DNA of 64,000 nt from Owenia fusiformis (taxonomy: Eukaryota > Annelida > Polychaeta > Sabellida > Oweniidae): NCBI GenBank assembly GCA_903813345.2, contig CAIIXF020000008.1:26396822-26460821 (forward strand), written 5' to 3'. This document shows positions 26,114-40,100 of the stretch, piece after piece. The translations under genes and the position numbers were made by a program. Position 1 is the stretch's first letter. Each line of letters opens with the position of its first letter. The notes beneath the pieces were generated by a model. It saw nothing but the letters and a program-made list of their open reading frames with translations. It was not told the origin of the DNA and ran no database searches.

Positions 26114-28580
26114 ATGTTCTCACTTTTCAATCATCGTTTTCACCACGCTATGAATCAAAATCAAAACAATGAAAATAATATATGTTTAGGAGATCAATCG
26201 TTTCTGTGAAAATCCTATGGAGGAAAACAAGGAAGTATGAATTTGTCCCTCCGCGAACTGCATCATGGGAAATATTTTGACCCCAAAAGGAAAATCTTTC
26301 GCGTCTCCACTTTTGAAGAGGGAACAACGAATACGGCAATTATATTATTGTATGGCTTGAAATAAGTGGTTGCTTATCAGGTTATCAGCTCATCTTGGTC
26401 TCCAAAAGCCTACAATATTATGCTTTCTTAACTCTGAGAGGTCTCTCTTTATGTATTATCAATATTTATATATATTTGAGAAATAATCCGATGTCTTTTC
26501 AAGTGCGTGATGTGTTCCTGATTTGATGTCTGGAATTCACCTGGTGCTTCGTTTACATGTCTTACTACCTGATATTACAACCCAAGATGTTACGTAACAG
26601 GATATAAACATATAAACACAGAATGAATGTTGAATCACAAGACGAGTTATGTATGACAACGTTTCCTTTTGGTACTTTGGGAACACAAAATTCTGTCGCC
26701 TCTGACGTCAACGGAGAAGCAACGTCCCAAGAGAAAAGAATTGGACAGAAAATCCCTAATACAATTGTAACATTTAAAAGTAATGAAAGAAGCTAATTAG
26801 ATAATATGACGATCAATATAACTAAAGATAGTTTCTGACTTCAGGTTATAATGAAGATCTAGAAATAACTCTATCTATACCTCCGCCATGTAGAAACATC
26901 ATTCCATGCCAGATCAAATTGGTTATTAATTGCTTTTGGATGCCTTTGAATAGAATATTTCCTGAAAAATTCTGATTATAAATCTAACAAAATTAATTCT
27001 AGAACATAAGAACATACAAAGGTAACAGCATAGAAACATCCTGACACAATCTCCCTTTGAGGTGCAATAACAACCCATTATACATGTAGACTTTTCCTAT
27101 TGATAGCGAGAGATGTGAAGACTACATTTTTAGCTTTCCTAATGTTCTTTTGGGACAAGAAAGGCTGTAAATTGCTCGTAAAATAAGAAATATTCACAAA
27201 AACGTTCATGTGACTCAGTGTAATTAGGACCCCTGCTCGGGGATCAATTGTTGCTATTCGAAAACTAATCACGTAATTCCAAACTATCAAACATTAATGA
27301 CACTGGTCTCTTATAAAGCTAAGCATTGTTTATATTCTATAATATGTTTAAGATGGAATCGCACTGACTATTCTACCCATTTATTGTGAAGATATTATCT
27401 GCTTTGCGTTATTGCGTTGCCTATTCTACCACCTTTCCCTAATATAACCCAGTCCTGATTGGAAAATAGGATGATGCGATGGCTGGGGATGTAATAAATA
27501 AATGGTTATGCACCGTCCCTGTATTAGCTCAACCCAAACACATAATCATCGGATTAAAGAGATGAAAAAAGAGATGACTTAGTGACAAAACAAACAAGTT
27601 TAATACATTGAGCATACTTACAAATAGTTGATCTGTTATTCCAGAAGATTTTATCTGACCTATTCCAAGTTCGGCGTTTTGTACTTCAAAAGGGGCGTTA
27701 TCGCTGTCGATCTATAGAATACAAATAGTATATGAATACATGTGAATAGAGCTTCTACCTTTCGCCTAATATGATTCGTTACCTCAAAACCACGTGACTG
27801 CAAGTCACCAATTATATTTCGGCAAAGCGTCACGAGGACGAACACATAGTGTCTAAGGTGGGGAAGTGTTACGCTGTAAGTGTAGAGGAATATGTTTTGT
27901 ATTGAATTCTAGCTTGTATCAAGAATTATGTGTATAACAATGCATTAGATATCGCCATGGGAGACTGGGAAACGGGTTTTGGATGCTACCAAGACGATAT
28001 TAATAAATTAACCGATTCTACTCATGGTGTTAAGACCATCATTTGCATTAGCTGCATTAATGTAACACGCAATGATTTGGATAATTTCATTACAATAAGC
28101 TATATCGTACCCCGGGGTACTGTATATGTTTATGCTATACTTTATATAAATACGAGGAATACGTATTATAAACTGCATAGAAATAAAGTATATATCTTAG
28201 ATCTAGAGAGATTCAGAGAATAGTGAATATTACTTTTAAACCAGATTGAATGGGAGTGATAAGAAATAAGAAATGATAATTCAAAGGTTGTTTTGTATTT
28301 GCCCAAATTTACACAAATCACTTGTCACACTGTTGAAAATAATATCTATATCTATATAATTATCTATATATTATAAGACACTTTTCCGAAAAAAGTTGAC
28401 TCTCGAAAATAAGCTGTTGCAGTCGGCCTTTTATTTTTTTTATACGAAGGTTGTCTCAAACGTTTTGAAATTCGTACAAATTTTTAAAGATATATGCTAT
28501 GTCATTGTAGGTTTTGTTTACTAAAACATGTAGATGCGTGTGACAACCATATTGTTATTCTAAAAAATAAATTTTCTATT

Positions 28581-28828
28581 AGGTGTTTGAAAATCAAGGA
28601 TTGTGAGTCTCATACTGCATCGTTCTTCTTCAAACTTGTTCCATTAAAAGCAAAACAAAAATGCCTTTCTGTTGGTACTTTATTCTGTTCTACAGAGTCC
28701 CTCCTTTTAGACTCAGTACAATAAAGCAATGCACCGACAGAAAGACATTTTTGTTTTTCCTTGAATAGAACAAGTTTCAAGAAAAACGGTGTAGTCTGAG
28801 ACTCACAATCATTGATTTTCAAACATCT
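28581..28828. mobile_element. Palindromic MITE (248 bp)
   Basis: Left arm AGGTGTTTGAAAATCAAGGA is mirrored by a right arm ending TTGATTTTCAAACATCT. Pairing continues inward through TTGTGAGTCTC, CAAACTTGTTC and CTTTCTGT to near 28,700. The element is a nearly full-length imperfect hairpin with no coding potential. Confidence 0.75.
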
Positions 28829-30314
28829 AAAATTTGAATTAACGGTTGTTTTCGTGTATAGTTGGACCCCGTGATTAAAAAGTCCTTGAAAGAAAACTTT
28901 TTGAGAAAGAAAAGTATCACATTTTGATAACATTGTATAACACATGGAATTGAATTTAAAGAATATCTGTGCCCCCACTTCTATGGTATAGGGGGCGCAT
29001 CTGTTCGCCAGAATAATTTCTAGTGAAACGATATTTTTGGCAGATTCCTAAGGTTTCAAGCATCTGGTTCTTATACCACATAGTTCCAATCCTTTTACCA
29101 CCTAGAACTGATCGTTGTACCACACAGTTCTAATATCTTGAAATCCTCCATAATTGTTGTGTGATGATTATTCCCGAAAGGTAATCGAGGGAGTGTAACT
29201 GTTCAACATTGTTTTTCTGTGCTTTAGATCGTAGTTTGGGATATTGGTGACTTTTATGACGGGTTACGCTCTTATGTTTCTTTTGGATAAGTATTTTTCC
29301 TCTTGGCACGCGTGGTTACATATTCCATGGAGGTAAAAACATTTTCATGAAAGTAAAAAGCAAAATTTCTTATTCAAAATTTTCTTCAGTTAACTTGCTG
29401 CATTAGTTTAGTTTAATGTATTGGTTTCTTATTTCTAGGTTGTAGGCGTTTCAATAATAAAGATCTACGTGGTTTATTGGACATAATTGAAGCGATTATA
29501 TTCCAGTAGCTAATAAATAGTATATCAGTGGCCATGTTGAGTGACACGAGTCTTGGTTGGCAGACAGAAGTAAATGAACATGCACCCGACACCATCTTAT
29601 TAATCGTATTAACGCTTTAATTAAAGATGGGGAATACTATTTTAGCTTGATTGGAAATTTTGTAACCAATTTACGCTCTGAATGGGAGAGAATCCAGGAT
29701 ACACGGTGAACATAAAACTAAAATGAGCAAATCTACATCAACAATGACGTCCGCCATCCGAAAGAATTATTCAAAGTTTGTCTGATATCAATAGAGTTCC
29801 TTGATTTAATTCGACGATTAAAGTGCGAGATCCGTTTTAAACATTTTTCTTCGTGAACAACCTGTGGTTTTGATTTGATTTAAACTGGGATGTGAATACT
29901 GCAAAAAGACATAGACACAAAAGATTCCAAAGAATAGATTGATTTTATCTGTGTCGTGACACCTCTGTCTGTTCTAACTGGTAATTTACGAACACTTTAG
30001 AGCTCCATAAACATTTTTTATCATTTTGATTACTTCTCTCTGACTTACGTGTATATGTTGCATGTGCGCGAAGTCGGTTGCGGACAGATATGCACTACTT
30101 TTTTTATGAAAATGAAATATTCATGAGAAAAATGAAATATGTCAGAGAAAACAACTCTTCCTCTGATCTAGATACGATCGCAATGACATATAATATAACC
30201 CCCTATCCCTAAAATAGTGCACATTATGCCGTTGTTGGTCACATAACCACGGTGACAACAACTTGCTTTTGACTCCTTGAACTGGAATACCTTCCGAAAC
30301 AGGAACGTCATCAG

Positions 30315-30949
30315 TGTTACGCGGTAAACACGATACAAAAATATGTCATATTCCGCAACGAATATGGCATATTCACTTGCGGTGTATGACAGATTCACCT
30401 GCGGTATATGGCATACGAACTAACCAATGAGAACGTGATACGGAAGTACGCAATTGTCAATTGCATCGATTGAACGAAATAGTAAAACGTTATTAATTAT
30501 TGTTATGATTACTGAATCAACAGTACTGTGTATCGAATATATTAACTTAGCAGAAGTATCAGTCACCAATCTCGCGTAATAAACTTAATTACTCAATCAA
30601 TCCAGGATTCATATATTAGTACTCGACGCACTAACTATAATGGTAATACAGCGTAGTTTTACATTTAGAGTCGATTCTCGCAATCAATGAAATCAAGGCT
30701 TTCTGTATTACGTTTTCACCTGCGGTATATGTCATATTCACCTGCGGTATATGGCATATTCTGCAAGTGAGTATGACATATTCCACAGGTGAGTATCGGG
30801 TATTCACTGAAATCAATGCATCGCATATTCACTGCGGAATATCGCATACTCACCTGCGGAATATGCCATATACCGCAGGTGAGTATGGCATATTCACCCG
30901 TATCACAAATACCGCGCAACCATGAATGTATGCCATATACCGCGTTACA
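30315..30949. mobile_element. TGTTACGC element, short copy (635 bp), 5-bp TSD
   Basis: Starts TGTTACGCGGTA and ends TACCGCGTTACA (one mismatch between the inverted ends). It is flanked by ATCAG at 30,310-30,314 and 30,950-30,954. It shares the GGTATATGGCATATTCACC palindromic units and the ACCAATGAGAACGTGATA segment with the copy at 17,407-18,532, but lacks that copy's left-hand hairpin block. No coding capacity. Confidence 0.8.
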
Positions 30950-30954
30950 ATCAG

Positions 30955-33008
30955 CTTCGTCTGGAAGGTAAGCTCTTTTTAATCGTGGCAACTGTCTTCT
31001 AGATACGTTTTGGAATTTTTCCAGTCCGTTTCAGTCCAAGAATTTTTTTTCTTATTGCTAAAATATTTAAGGCAGTGGGCTAAATGCATTCACAAGGCAT
31101 GATGGTATATGAAATTTCAGCCAACCAGAACATAGGATTTAAAATATTTTGCATTCTACTGTATAGACTGGCTATCTTTAGATTCAGTGAAATTGATTAC
31201 CCTCGTCAACTGTACAAAGTATTCTGCAATGGGTTAAAAGGGGTTAAGCACATGACTTGGTGCGGTGAATTGTATACTATGCACCCCGCTATAGCATGAC
31301 GGTTACGCCACCTCTGAATACGAGGTTGGACGGCTACGTTCACTGATTTATCTAATAGAATGGCCGCGATGGAACAGAAAACTAAGGTTGGTGCATTATT
31401 TTCTACTACTGTGTATCAATGAAAGGATGAACGATTTATGTAAGCATTGCATTCGGTGCATTTAGTAATGTATATTTTGAACGTAAGCTAGTCTGCAAAT
31501 TGATGCCCGGGGATAACATGAAATAAGCGAAAAACTGTTGAGTTTGAAATTCAAAACTACACAAAATTAAGTAATTTGTTTATTACCTCGGGGTATATAG
31601 ATGTAACCTACATACGATCATAAAAAGCCAATTGAGCATTGGAAACCACCTTATATGTTCTACTCAAGCCATAATAATGTATTTTGAATTTGCGGTTACG
31701 CCAAAAATTGATGGACGGTTACGCAAACCTCGTTCAAATATGTATCCCCGATTCATTGTTATTAATTTTGTCATATTTATCAGTATTTGATGCTAATTCT
31801 TCTTTTGCCTCTTTTTTTTACCTTTCATTGGTTTCATAAATAAAGCAAGACACAATTTTTTCCTTGCCCTATAGAGGCTCAAACAAGAGCGTCTCTTGCG
31901 GGTCCTGAAAACAAATATAAGCATCGACCCCCCCCCCCCCGGCTAGCTACGGGGCCTGCAAAACATACGTGAAGTTATAAATCCACAATTTATTTCGTCA
32001 GAGATCAGCGCCTTCTGTCAGTCATTTCTATTGCTAGTTTGAAAACAGAGAGATACGTGCAAATGTCGACAATAATGATAGGGTAATTTTAACCAGTGAT
32101 ACGTTCGGTTTTTGACACGCTAAACGACTGGAATTAAAAGAACGAATGTTCGTTTTTAATATGATAATGTGGTGTGTCGTGAGTTTTGAATCACCACGAT
32201 TATATTCTAGGGAAAAACACGGTTTGCTCAAATTTCTCTGATTTCTCTCTGTAGCCAAAGTAACAGTTGTTTACAACACGTGTGACTCCACAAATGTGAA
32301 GAAAGCTGAGAATTAAAAACCATCGGTACGTTTCTTTATAGTTTAGAAGCTGAATCACATTTTTGTGCGTCAATCAAAAAACTAAAAAAGTAAAAAATAC
32401 GAGGCGAGCAAAGGAAAAGCACATTCTATAATATTATTTGAAAAATACATTCATATTTTAGCTACAAAAAAATGAAAATTTTAGATAAATACGTTTTGTG
32501 TGCACTAGCCCTCATTGATGAGATCACCGGAACTTGGTGCACCTGTATGATATCTGAGTCTCAGATGATATGCAATTCAAACTCACATGGAAGTTGTAAG
32601 AGTTTACAATAGACACCGTAAGAATTTGTTAGAAACACTGACAGCCGAACACCAACTGCCAACCGCCATCTCCAAAAAATTGGAGACCATAATAGTATTT
32701 CACTCCACGATATAATACTTCATTTTATTATATTTTAGCTGAGACTTTTGTTAGTCTCAGATTTCAGGTATAGCATAGATGATGCTGATTGTACACACAT
32801 CCCAATTCAATAGACACACACCTACATCATATACATGTATTGTCTTGGTACGCTTTTAAGCATTATGTTCAATACCCTAAACCTTCTTTATCCGTTGTTG
32901 CACTGCAATACTGCCTTTTGTCACTTGGTACAGTATTTTCACTTTGTACTAATTATCACTTGATATTTGTCACTTATATTTTAAAACCAGATCTTTTACA
33001 TATAATTT
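30955..33008. other. 5' flank of POP7, no other gene seen
   Basis: A poly-C run lies near 31,927. A CACGTG lies near 32,278 about 750 bp upstream of POP7, and a partial GTCACCAC-family MITE at about 32,626-32,694. An untranslated first exon of POP7 may lie here, but I could not place it. Confidence 0.4.
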
Positions 33009-33020
33009 ATGTTCCAGAAT

Positions 33021-33452
33021 ATGTCTTCGGAGAAGATAGTCACATCCCCTGCAGCAGATTCTACAGTTGCGCCACCTGGTGTTGAAGCTATTGGACCAGA
33101 GGAGTACACTGTTAGGAAAAGACTCCCTAAGCAAATGCCAAGGAGGACAAATGATATCTATGTTACAAAAAAGACCAATTTCAATTGTCAGTTGAAGCGT
33201 TGTAAAAACCTATTAGATACTGGGAAGCATTGTGAAATATATATTCATGGATTAGGCAATGCTGTGAATAGAGCTGTCAATCTGGCTCTAAAGCTTAAAG
33301 CTGAAAGTGCAGGAACTTTGGACACTGCAGTGAACACATCAACTGTTGAACTAATAGATGACCTTGAACCTAACACTGATGATGTAGAACCAGGAACACA
33401 AACGAGGAACAGTTCAGCTGTTCATATAAAAGTATTTTCTGTAACTAAGTAA
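33021..33452 (+). CDS. POP7: Ribonuclease P/MRP protein subunit p20 (POP7)
   Basis: A 143-residue Alba-like subunit of nuclear RNase P and RNase MRP, which mature tRNA 5' ends and process pre-rRNA; in the family it pairs with POP6/p25 on the RNA P3 domain. Recognised from several conserved stretches: EYTVRKRLPKQMPRR then NDIYV (residues about 28-48), the Alba-type EIYIHGLGNAVNRAVNLAL (about 73-91), NTSTVELIDDLEP (about 105-117) and SSAVHIKVFSVTK at the C terminus. Human POP7 is 140 residues, so length fits. The coding sequence is one exon. I start at ATG 33,021 because TTTATGTTCCAG just upstream looks like a 3' splice site, placing the more upstream in-frame ATG (33,009) in an intron. A 5' untranslated exon is therefore likely. 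The gene lies tail-to-tail with LRPPRC. Confidence 0.95.
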   Translation: MSSEKIVTSPAADSTVAPPGVEAIGPEEYTVRKRLPKQMPRRTNDIYVTKKTNFNCQLKRCKNLLDTGKHCEIYIHGLGNAVNRAVNLALKLKAESAGTLDTAVNTSTVELIDDLEPNTDDVEPGTQTRNSSAVHIKVFSVTK

Positions 33453-35426
33453 AGCAACATCTGCTGTAATTATAGCGCTATTATTAGGATGTGGCAGAAC
33501 GAGGCAACTGGTGTGTTATTAGTTTTGTATTGCACCTTGGTGCACAGTGTAATTCCGGGGCCTCTGGTTAACTTAGCGCCTGCTATATTTTGGTGAATTT
33601 GGCAATTTGAAACATTCTCTAATTTTAAGCTTTGCCAAAAAGAAAAATCCTGGTTAATTGGATCTCAGGAAAGTGTCTTTTATGAATTGACTGATTCCTC
33701 ATTCCCTAAACTCATTGAGTTGTGTGCTTAAATCCTTTCACACATGGTAAAACAGTTTATAAAAAGAAATGCAATTGCAGGCATGCAGGTCATTTTGACA
33801 TCTTCCCAAATAATCCTGTATCCAGTCCTCTTGAATGACTTTGGTGTAGCATTATAGCAGTCTTCTTATTGAAAAAATTATACCATCAAAGGTATATAGT
33901 GTACATCTGTGCCATTTAAATTGTAAAATTGATAAGGTATTTAATTGCACTGGATCTAGGTCAAGGTCAATAATAATAAGTGGCCGTCTGGGATTAAAAT
34001 CTAACCTACAAGAAATCGTTAAATCAACCATATGTTGAATCAAGTGGTTTAATTCTATTCACACATAAAAAAGATGATGTATTAGGGATTTTCACTATAT
34101 TGTGACATGTTTCAGATATACAAATAATTTGTTCATTGGGATGTTCTTAGTGCTACATGTACTCCTATGCACTGTATGGAGTACCATTTTCTAGTTTAGT
34201 TATGATACTATGGTCAGTTCTTTCCCTTATAACCATTCTTCTTTATCGACAAAGCTATTATGAAATATGAATATAGAATGGTTATGATGTGTCCTCATTT
34301 GCTAGAATGTGATTATCATGCCTAGCTACAAGACAAATGATATTTATTCAAATCAATGGTGAAATAACCTTTGTATCAAGTGCTTGTACATGTATATTAT
34401 ATTTGTAAATTGATGAGGTAGAACAAATATTGCTATGTTGTATTGTAACACGGTCTTATGTACTTATAGAATGAGAAATACAATTTTATGAATTAAAAAA
34501 ATGTTTGAAATTAGTTTTACTTACTAGTATATTAAATGTTCTATTTCTGATACAAATTCTGTTGTTATGTCATTCCGTCTCTAGTTGGATCTCTTCCAAC
34601 ATAAATGTCATGATGGGATTTTTTGATTGAAACCTTTTGTTAGTGTATCAAAACATCATTCAGAGATGCTTTGTAGTTCTGATTCAACAAAAAATCAATG
34701 AAGGTTGACATTATATTTCTGTTGGGGGTGTAATTGGAATATAAGTATTGGTATATTGCTTACCATTGTTTTGGTGTCATCAATCAGAATTATTAATTAT
34801 ATTCATTAATTGGTAGAACATTCTTGTTTCTAAATTGAATGCTTGTGGCATTATTCAGGATTAACAAAATTATGAATGGTAGTCCTATAATTTCATGAAA
34901 TACCATATATATTATTAAGTGTGCACTATTGTTTCATCCATTGATCATTTCTGACAATTGCATTTTCAACAATTGTAAAAAGGATAGCGACATCTTGCAT
35001 GTGATGTTTGATGTCATTCAAGTCATTGTTTTATCCAACATTCACCAATTATTATATATTTCAAACACTAATTGATTTTATTTCATTATTGCTATAAATA
35101 TTCATTGTCCCTAGAATTGCTTAGATTATTGTTCCTTGTAATTTTTCGATGCATTGAAATGGAGATTATCATAAAATGGTTTGTAAGAATCAACAAAAAG
35201 TAGTCTTCTTGAGACACCCACATCTTCTATGTTTTAATAACAAATTGTATTTGGATGAAAGTTCAATCTATAATGAGTCATCATTCATGTATATTGGCAT
35301 AAAAACAAAATAGTTAATCATGTTTAACGATTTTTCAAACATTTTTTTGCAGTTGGTGTACAAAAATAAAGGTTTCTGGAAAAATTAAAAAAAATTGTTA
35401 CTTTTGACTGGCAAGTAAGGTAAGTA

Positions 35427-35572
35427 CAGTAAAACCTGTCTTAGTGGAACACATTTAGTACCAGTAAAAAGTGTTCCACTTGCGAGGTGTTGCTCATTTA
35501 ACATTACTTCAATTGATCTATGGACTCTAAAAAGCGTTCTACTAAAAAGGGTGTTCCAAACAGACTTCACTG
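35427..35572. mobile_element. Pogo/Tigger-like MITE (146 bp), TA target duplication
   Basis: Starts CAGTAAAACCTGTC, ends AACAGACTTCACTG, and is flanked by TA on both sides. Both subterminal regions carry GTGTTCCA or its complement. Ends of this CAGTRAAACC type with TA duplication are typical of pogo-group Tc1/mariner derivatives. A second, more diverged relative is at 59,640-59,808. Confidence 0.75.
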
Positions 35573-35759
35573 TATGACTGAGATGTTCAAATTGAGAACA
35601 CAGCATGTCCATCTATTTGACTGAAACCAAAATACAATTGATGAGGCGAGTTTTCTAAAAGATTCCTATTTATTTTGCAATGCCCATGATTCAAAGTTGA
35701 CACTAAGTTCCAACTTTCTTTTTTATCAATTAAATATTTCCGATTCATTGTGTGATGTT

Positions 35760-35888
35760 AATCCATGTGAAATTGTATGTGAACGTGTTCAAGTACAAAT
35801 TCTTTCAAGAAGTTATGTTGAATAATCCATGTGAAATTGTATGTGAACGTGTTCATGTACAAGTTCTTTCAAAAAGTTATGTTGATTA
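35760..35888. repeat. 64-bp tandem duplication
   Basis: Two adjacent copies of AATCCATGTGAAATTGTATG plus the following sequence, with a 64-bp period and only a few differences. Confidence 0.85.
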
Positions 35889-36464
35889 ATCATGGGAAAT
35901 GTAACTCAGGACTATTAACCGTATGTGTGTATACCTCTTTGGATGATATATGGTAATCGTTTCGCACAAATCTGCAGTAGGATGCAAGCCGGGTCTATGA
36001 TTTTATAAAATGATTCCACAATCTGATTTTTAAGAAAAAACAACACACTTTAAGGTTTTTGTTTCATATATATATTTTTATACAATTTCATTATAAATCA
36101 TCTAACAAACATCATGCATCATACAATATATACCTGAATGTTCACTTCAACATTGCTTCAAACATAACCACACATACTAGTTATACTACAGGTACCTTAT
36201 AGTATCATGCACATAAAACAAGTTTGCCCTGTGACAAATATGAGGCACAATAAATACTTCTGGTTACTCAACTTCTCTACTTATATACTTGTTTATCAAT
36301 ATTTGTATTGATAAACAACTTTGAATCACAAAGAGAAGAGATTTGGCAATAAATGAATATGAATAGCACTCAAACTACTGTGGTTAAGTGGCAACAAATC
36401 TGTAAATTGGCACACAGGCTTCTACAACATAACTTTAGATGACATGTTGTTTTAGTCCTCAATT

Positions 36465-36547
36465 TTTTTGTGGCAGCAGTCGGTGGTTGGTGTTCCGTAT
36501 ATGTAACAAATGGAAGGTGATGACATTTTGCATGTTAATGCCTCGTC
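36465..36547 (-). mobile_element. GTCACCAC-family MITE, minus-oriented fragment
   Basis: Contains GTAACAAATGG and GATGACATTTTGCATGTTAA, the reverse complement of the family's left end. Confidence 0.6.
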
Positions 36548-37109
36548 TCTTGTGTGATTGTTAGTATTCCTTGTATTGCAAAAATGAGAAGTGTCTCATC
36601 TAAGCACTATGATTATAAAGTGTGATATTTAGCTATTTCCATTTTGAACCGTGGATTATTTTTCCATTTGATTTGTTCTCTTCTGTTAAAGGTAGGCCAA
36701 AAGAGACAACATATATATTTAGCAATGCGTAGTAGCCTAATATGTAAAAGGTACATTGTACAAGTTTATTGACTCTTCAAGGCCTACCTTAAAGATGAAA
36801 CGAGATGATATATCAGTTTCAATTGAACATTATCAATTAAGTTGTTTAAACATGTTAAATAAATAAAGCTACCAAGAATAGTGCAGTAACGAGGAATAAA
36901 AGTCAATGACCTCAGCCTCACTTCTTGGGTTAAATGCTTGTCTTAGTACAACTGTCACATACATGTAAGTGGTTCCATAGTTAATTGTCCACCTTGTTGG
37001 CAACCATCTACCTTGGTACATGCAATATTTTATGGGAAACCACAGATTAAATCCATATTTTCTCGGCTAGTCTATTTGTCATTCTAAAATTTCCTAATGG
37101 TTGCTATTC

Positions 37110-40100
37110 CTAGCTAGCATGTGCTTCTTGACTAGAAGCAGCAGGTTCTACAGTCCAAGGAACCGTTTGATTATTTGATGTTAAAAAGTCTCCAAGTTTG
37201 TTTCTTATTTCTTTAGAGAATGAACCCTCTGTTACGTCACATTCTAGAGCTTCTTTCACTGTGTCGACTGCCTCAGAGAGCTGGTTCTTTGTAACTGCAA
37301 TACAATATAACCGACAATTATGTAAATTGGTACAATGAAAAATCACTGCAATTTTAGCACTTCAAAATGGCCTACTCTTCAAAATAAAACAGTTAAATAA
37401 AAAAAGATGTGGACAAATATGAATATACATACATACTGACATGTATTAACATCCTATGTATTAATGCAAGCTGAAGAAAATTCATAAACTCTTATTGATA
37501 AAGCTAGGCAAAAATTCAAAAAATGTCAAAAAATAAAAATATATTGAAATGTCACATCAGCTTTACATATGCACATGTAGCAATATGATTTAACAGAACT
37601 TATATACATACTCTGAGCTTTCACCAAACAGACAAATACACTCTCCGTAGCAGCCTTATCTTTACTGAATTTTATAATTGCTTTCACTCGCTGTAAGTCC
37701 TCTACCTGCAACAAAACAAGAACTCCATTTTATAGCAATTATTTAATAAGTACCACATGGTTTATGTTTGTTTTCTTAATGAGTCTTGATTAAACTGTTA
37801 ATCTAACATGATAGTAAACGTATATCAACAGAATGTTTCATGTTCTTGTCATATGGTCTCCCAAAAATTGGTTAATAACTTCTTATAATAAGCAAAGTCG
37901 CATTCGTAATGATCAAACATCAAATCATAATTTTCATTTTAAGTGGGGCCAGAGGGTGATTGCCCCACAATACAATTACTTAAGTTTTTATCGTAAATTG
38001 TTACATTGGTAATTCCATAATAACTTAAAACATGTCTACTTACACTGGTTTTCACATTCTCTATTACTTGCATTGGTTGCACAGACTCGGCACATTTAGG
38101 ATATTTCTAAAAAAGTAAGCACATGTTCATCAATTCTTGATGAATGTCCCCGAAACTGTATATAGTACAGTAATGACAACAGCCTTATTTTACCAAAAAT
38201 ACTCATGTAATTGCTTGCAATTATTCTATGCTTTCTATAATGTATAACTGCCTTTCAGCAAACAACATGGCACACCTCAGTTACACTTTGGCTTAAGCCT
38301 GGAGCCTGTCAGTTTGTAATATTTACATTAACAAAAAATACATAATCTTTGTTATCTATATTGAGACTTAATAATGCTTATATATTGGATTATATTGTAA
38401 GTAAAGGACAGAAGGAAGGGGTACTGAATTATTGCTAGTTTGGTTAGAGACATATAAAACATGTCCCTGGCCATTTAGATGTGTCTGGGTTGGCATAATA
38501 TGATAGATTTGCCTATAACTTGGTAACACTCGCGACAACTACCACTTACATTCAGTAATTCCTCAGCTACATTATATTCCTTTTTGTACATGTGGTATTT
38601 GCATAATGCTGATACAGCACTTTCTGAGCCATGGTCTGCGAATTCCTTCAACATGTCACATACTGTAAAAACAGAAAAAACACCCATGACTGTGACCATC
38701 ATAATTGCAATCAACAATGGAAACCTTCTGGTTGACTGACTAATAGGCATATTTGGATCTAGAAATGAATGAATGGAAAGGGATCTTTGCACTTTCACCG
38801 AAAAAGCTCTAGATCAATTCGTCAAATAAGCCAAGAATCACAATATTTTTGAAAAATGGTCAACAGTTCACTGAAGTTCCTCATGTTATATCTTAATTTC
38901 AATTTTGAACAGAAAGCAAACTATTGTGACTCCATCTTTTCATTTGGAGAACATCCATTATTTAAATTTAATATTGAATGCACCATTGGGCCATCATGTA
39001 CTTGTTCTATACACAATCTGACAATTGCTTTCGCAACACCTACCTTTAGAGAATGTGTCTGTACCCTCTAACTTGAATAGAAATGCCATGCTAACTTTGG
39101 GATTTTCATCTATACTTTTTGAAAGGACAGCCACTGAAGAGTCTCCCTTATTTCTAAAAATGAGATGCAGAGTTGTATATATCTCATACAATTTTAATTA
39201 TCAACAAGGGATTAACATGCAAAATGTCACCACTAGCCTTTAGTTACAAATGCCAAGCGCCGAACACAAACCACTAACCGCTGAACACCATTCACCAAAT
39301 ACTATCCACAAAATGTTGGAAACTGTAACAATATGTCATCACTTGTGGTGGTGACTTAAAAATGCAGATTATATTATGTTATTGAGAAATGCTTCTCTTA
39401 CCCTCCATGTTAGGTTTTCATGTTTTGTCTGCTTGGCTGAGAGCACTTTAGAACATAAGACACCTTCATGATGTTTTGCTTTATATAGCCTATATGTTAT
39501 TAACAAAGTTGCAAGAATAATTTATGTTAGACACGGCTGCAAGGATTACTTACACGGTTACAAGGATTACTTACATGGTTACAAGGATTACTTATAAGGC
39601 TGCAAGAATTACTTACATGGCTGCAAGGATTACTTACATGGCTGCAAGGATTACTTACATGGCTGCAAGAATGATGCTTTCAAAAACCTTTGCATTGTTT
39701 CCTGGTAAAGTTTGGCTGATTTTACACAGTAATTCCATGTCTCGGAGTTCAACAAGATATTCACAAAGTCGTCCAAGTTCTACAAATCATACAATGATAC
39801 ATGTAATACTAAAACGCATATCTAAATCCTGTGGTTTAATCTAAATGAAGATTGAGATGAAGATGACAACCAAGAATAGCATTCCAATAAAACCAAATTA
39901 CTCTTACCTGCTTTATAACGTTGAAGAAAAGCAGCTTTTGCGATATCAGCCAAGACATTATATTCCTTTCCTACATTTGCCCTGAAATAAAACATAAAAT
40001 TATGTCATCATAGACAAGTGTACAAAGAGGAACTAAAGATGACATAAAAATCTTGTGAGAGATAAGACACGTAAATGTTCAAGAAGGAACTAACATATCA

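Larger units (their letters stand above)
25253..30309. other. Mostly non-coding, one promoter-like cluster and one foldback
   Basis: No protein gene I can defend. It contains a promoter-like motif cluster at 26,071-26,113 and a foldback at 28,581-28,828, both listed separately. The minus-strand open frame below 26,083 has no ATG start. Confidence 0.4.
33453..37109. other. Convergent 3' flanks of POP7 and LRPPRC
   Basis: No coding sequence. Candidate poly(A) signals are AATAAA at 35,365-35,370 on the plus strand for POP7 and AATAAA on the minus strand at about 36,772-36,777 for LRPPRC. The interval also holds a pogo-like MITE (35,427-35,572), a 64-bp tandem duplication (about 35,760-35,888) and an inverted GTCACCAC-family copy (about 36,465-36,547). 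Confidence 0.5.
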
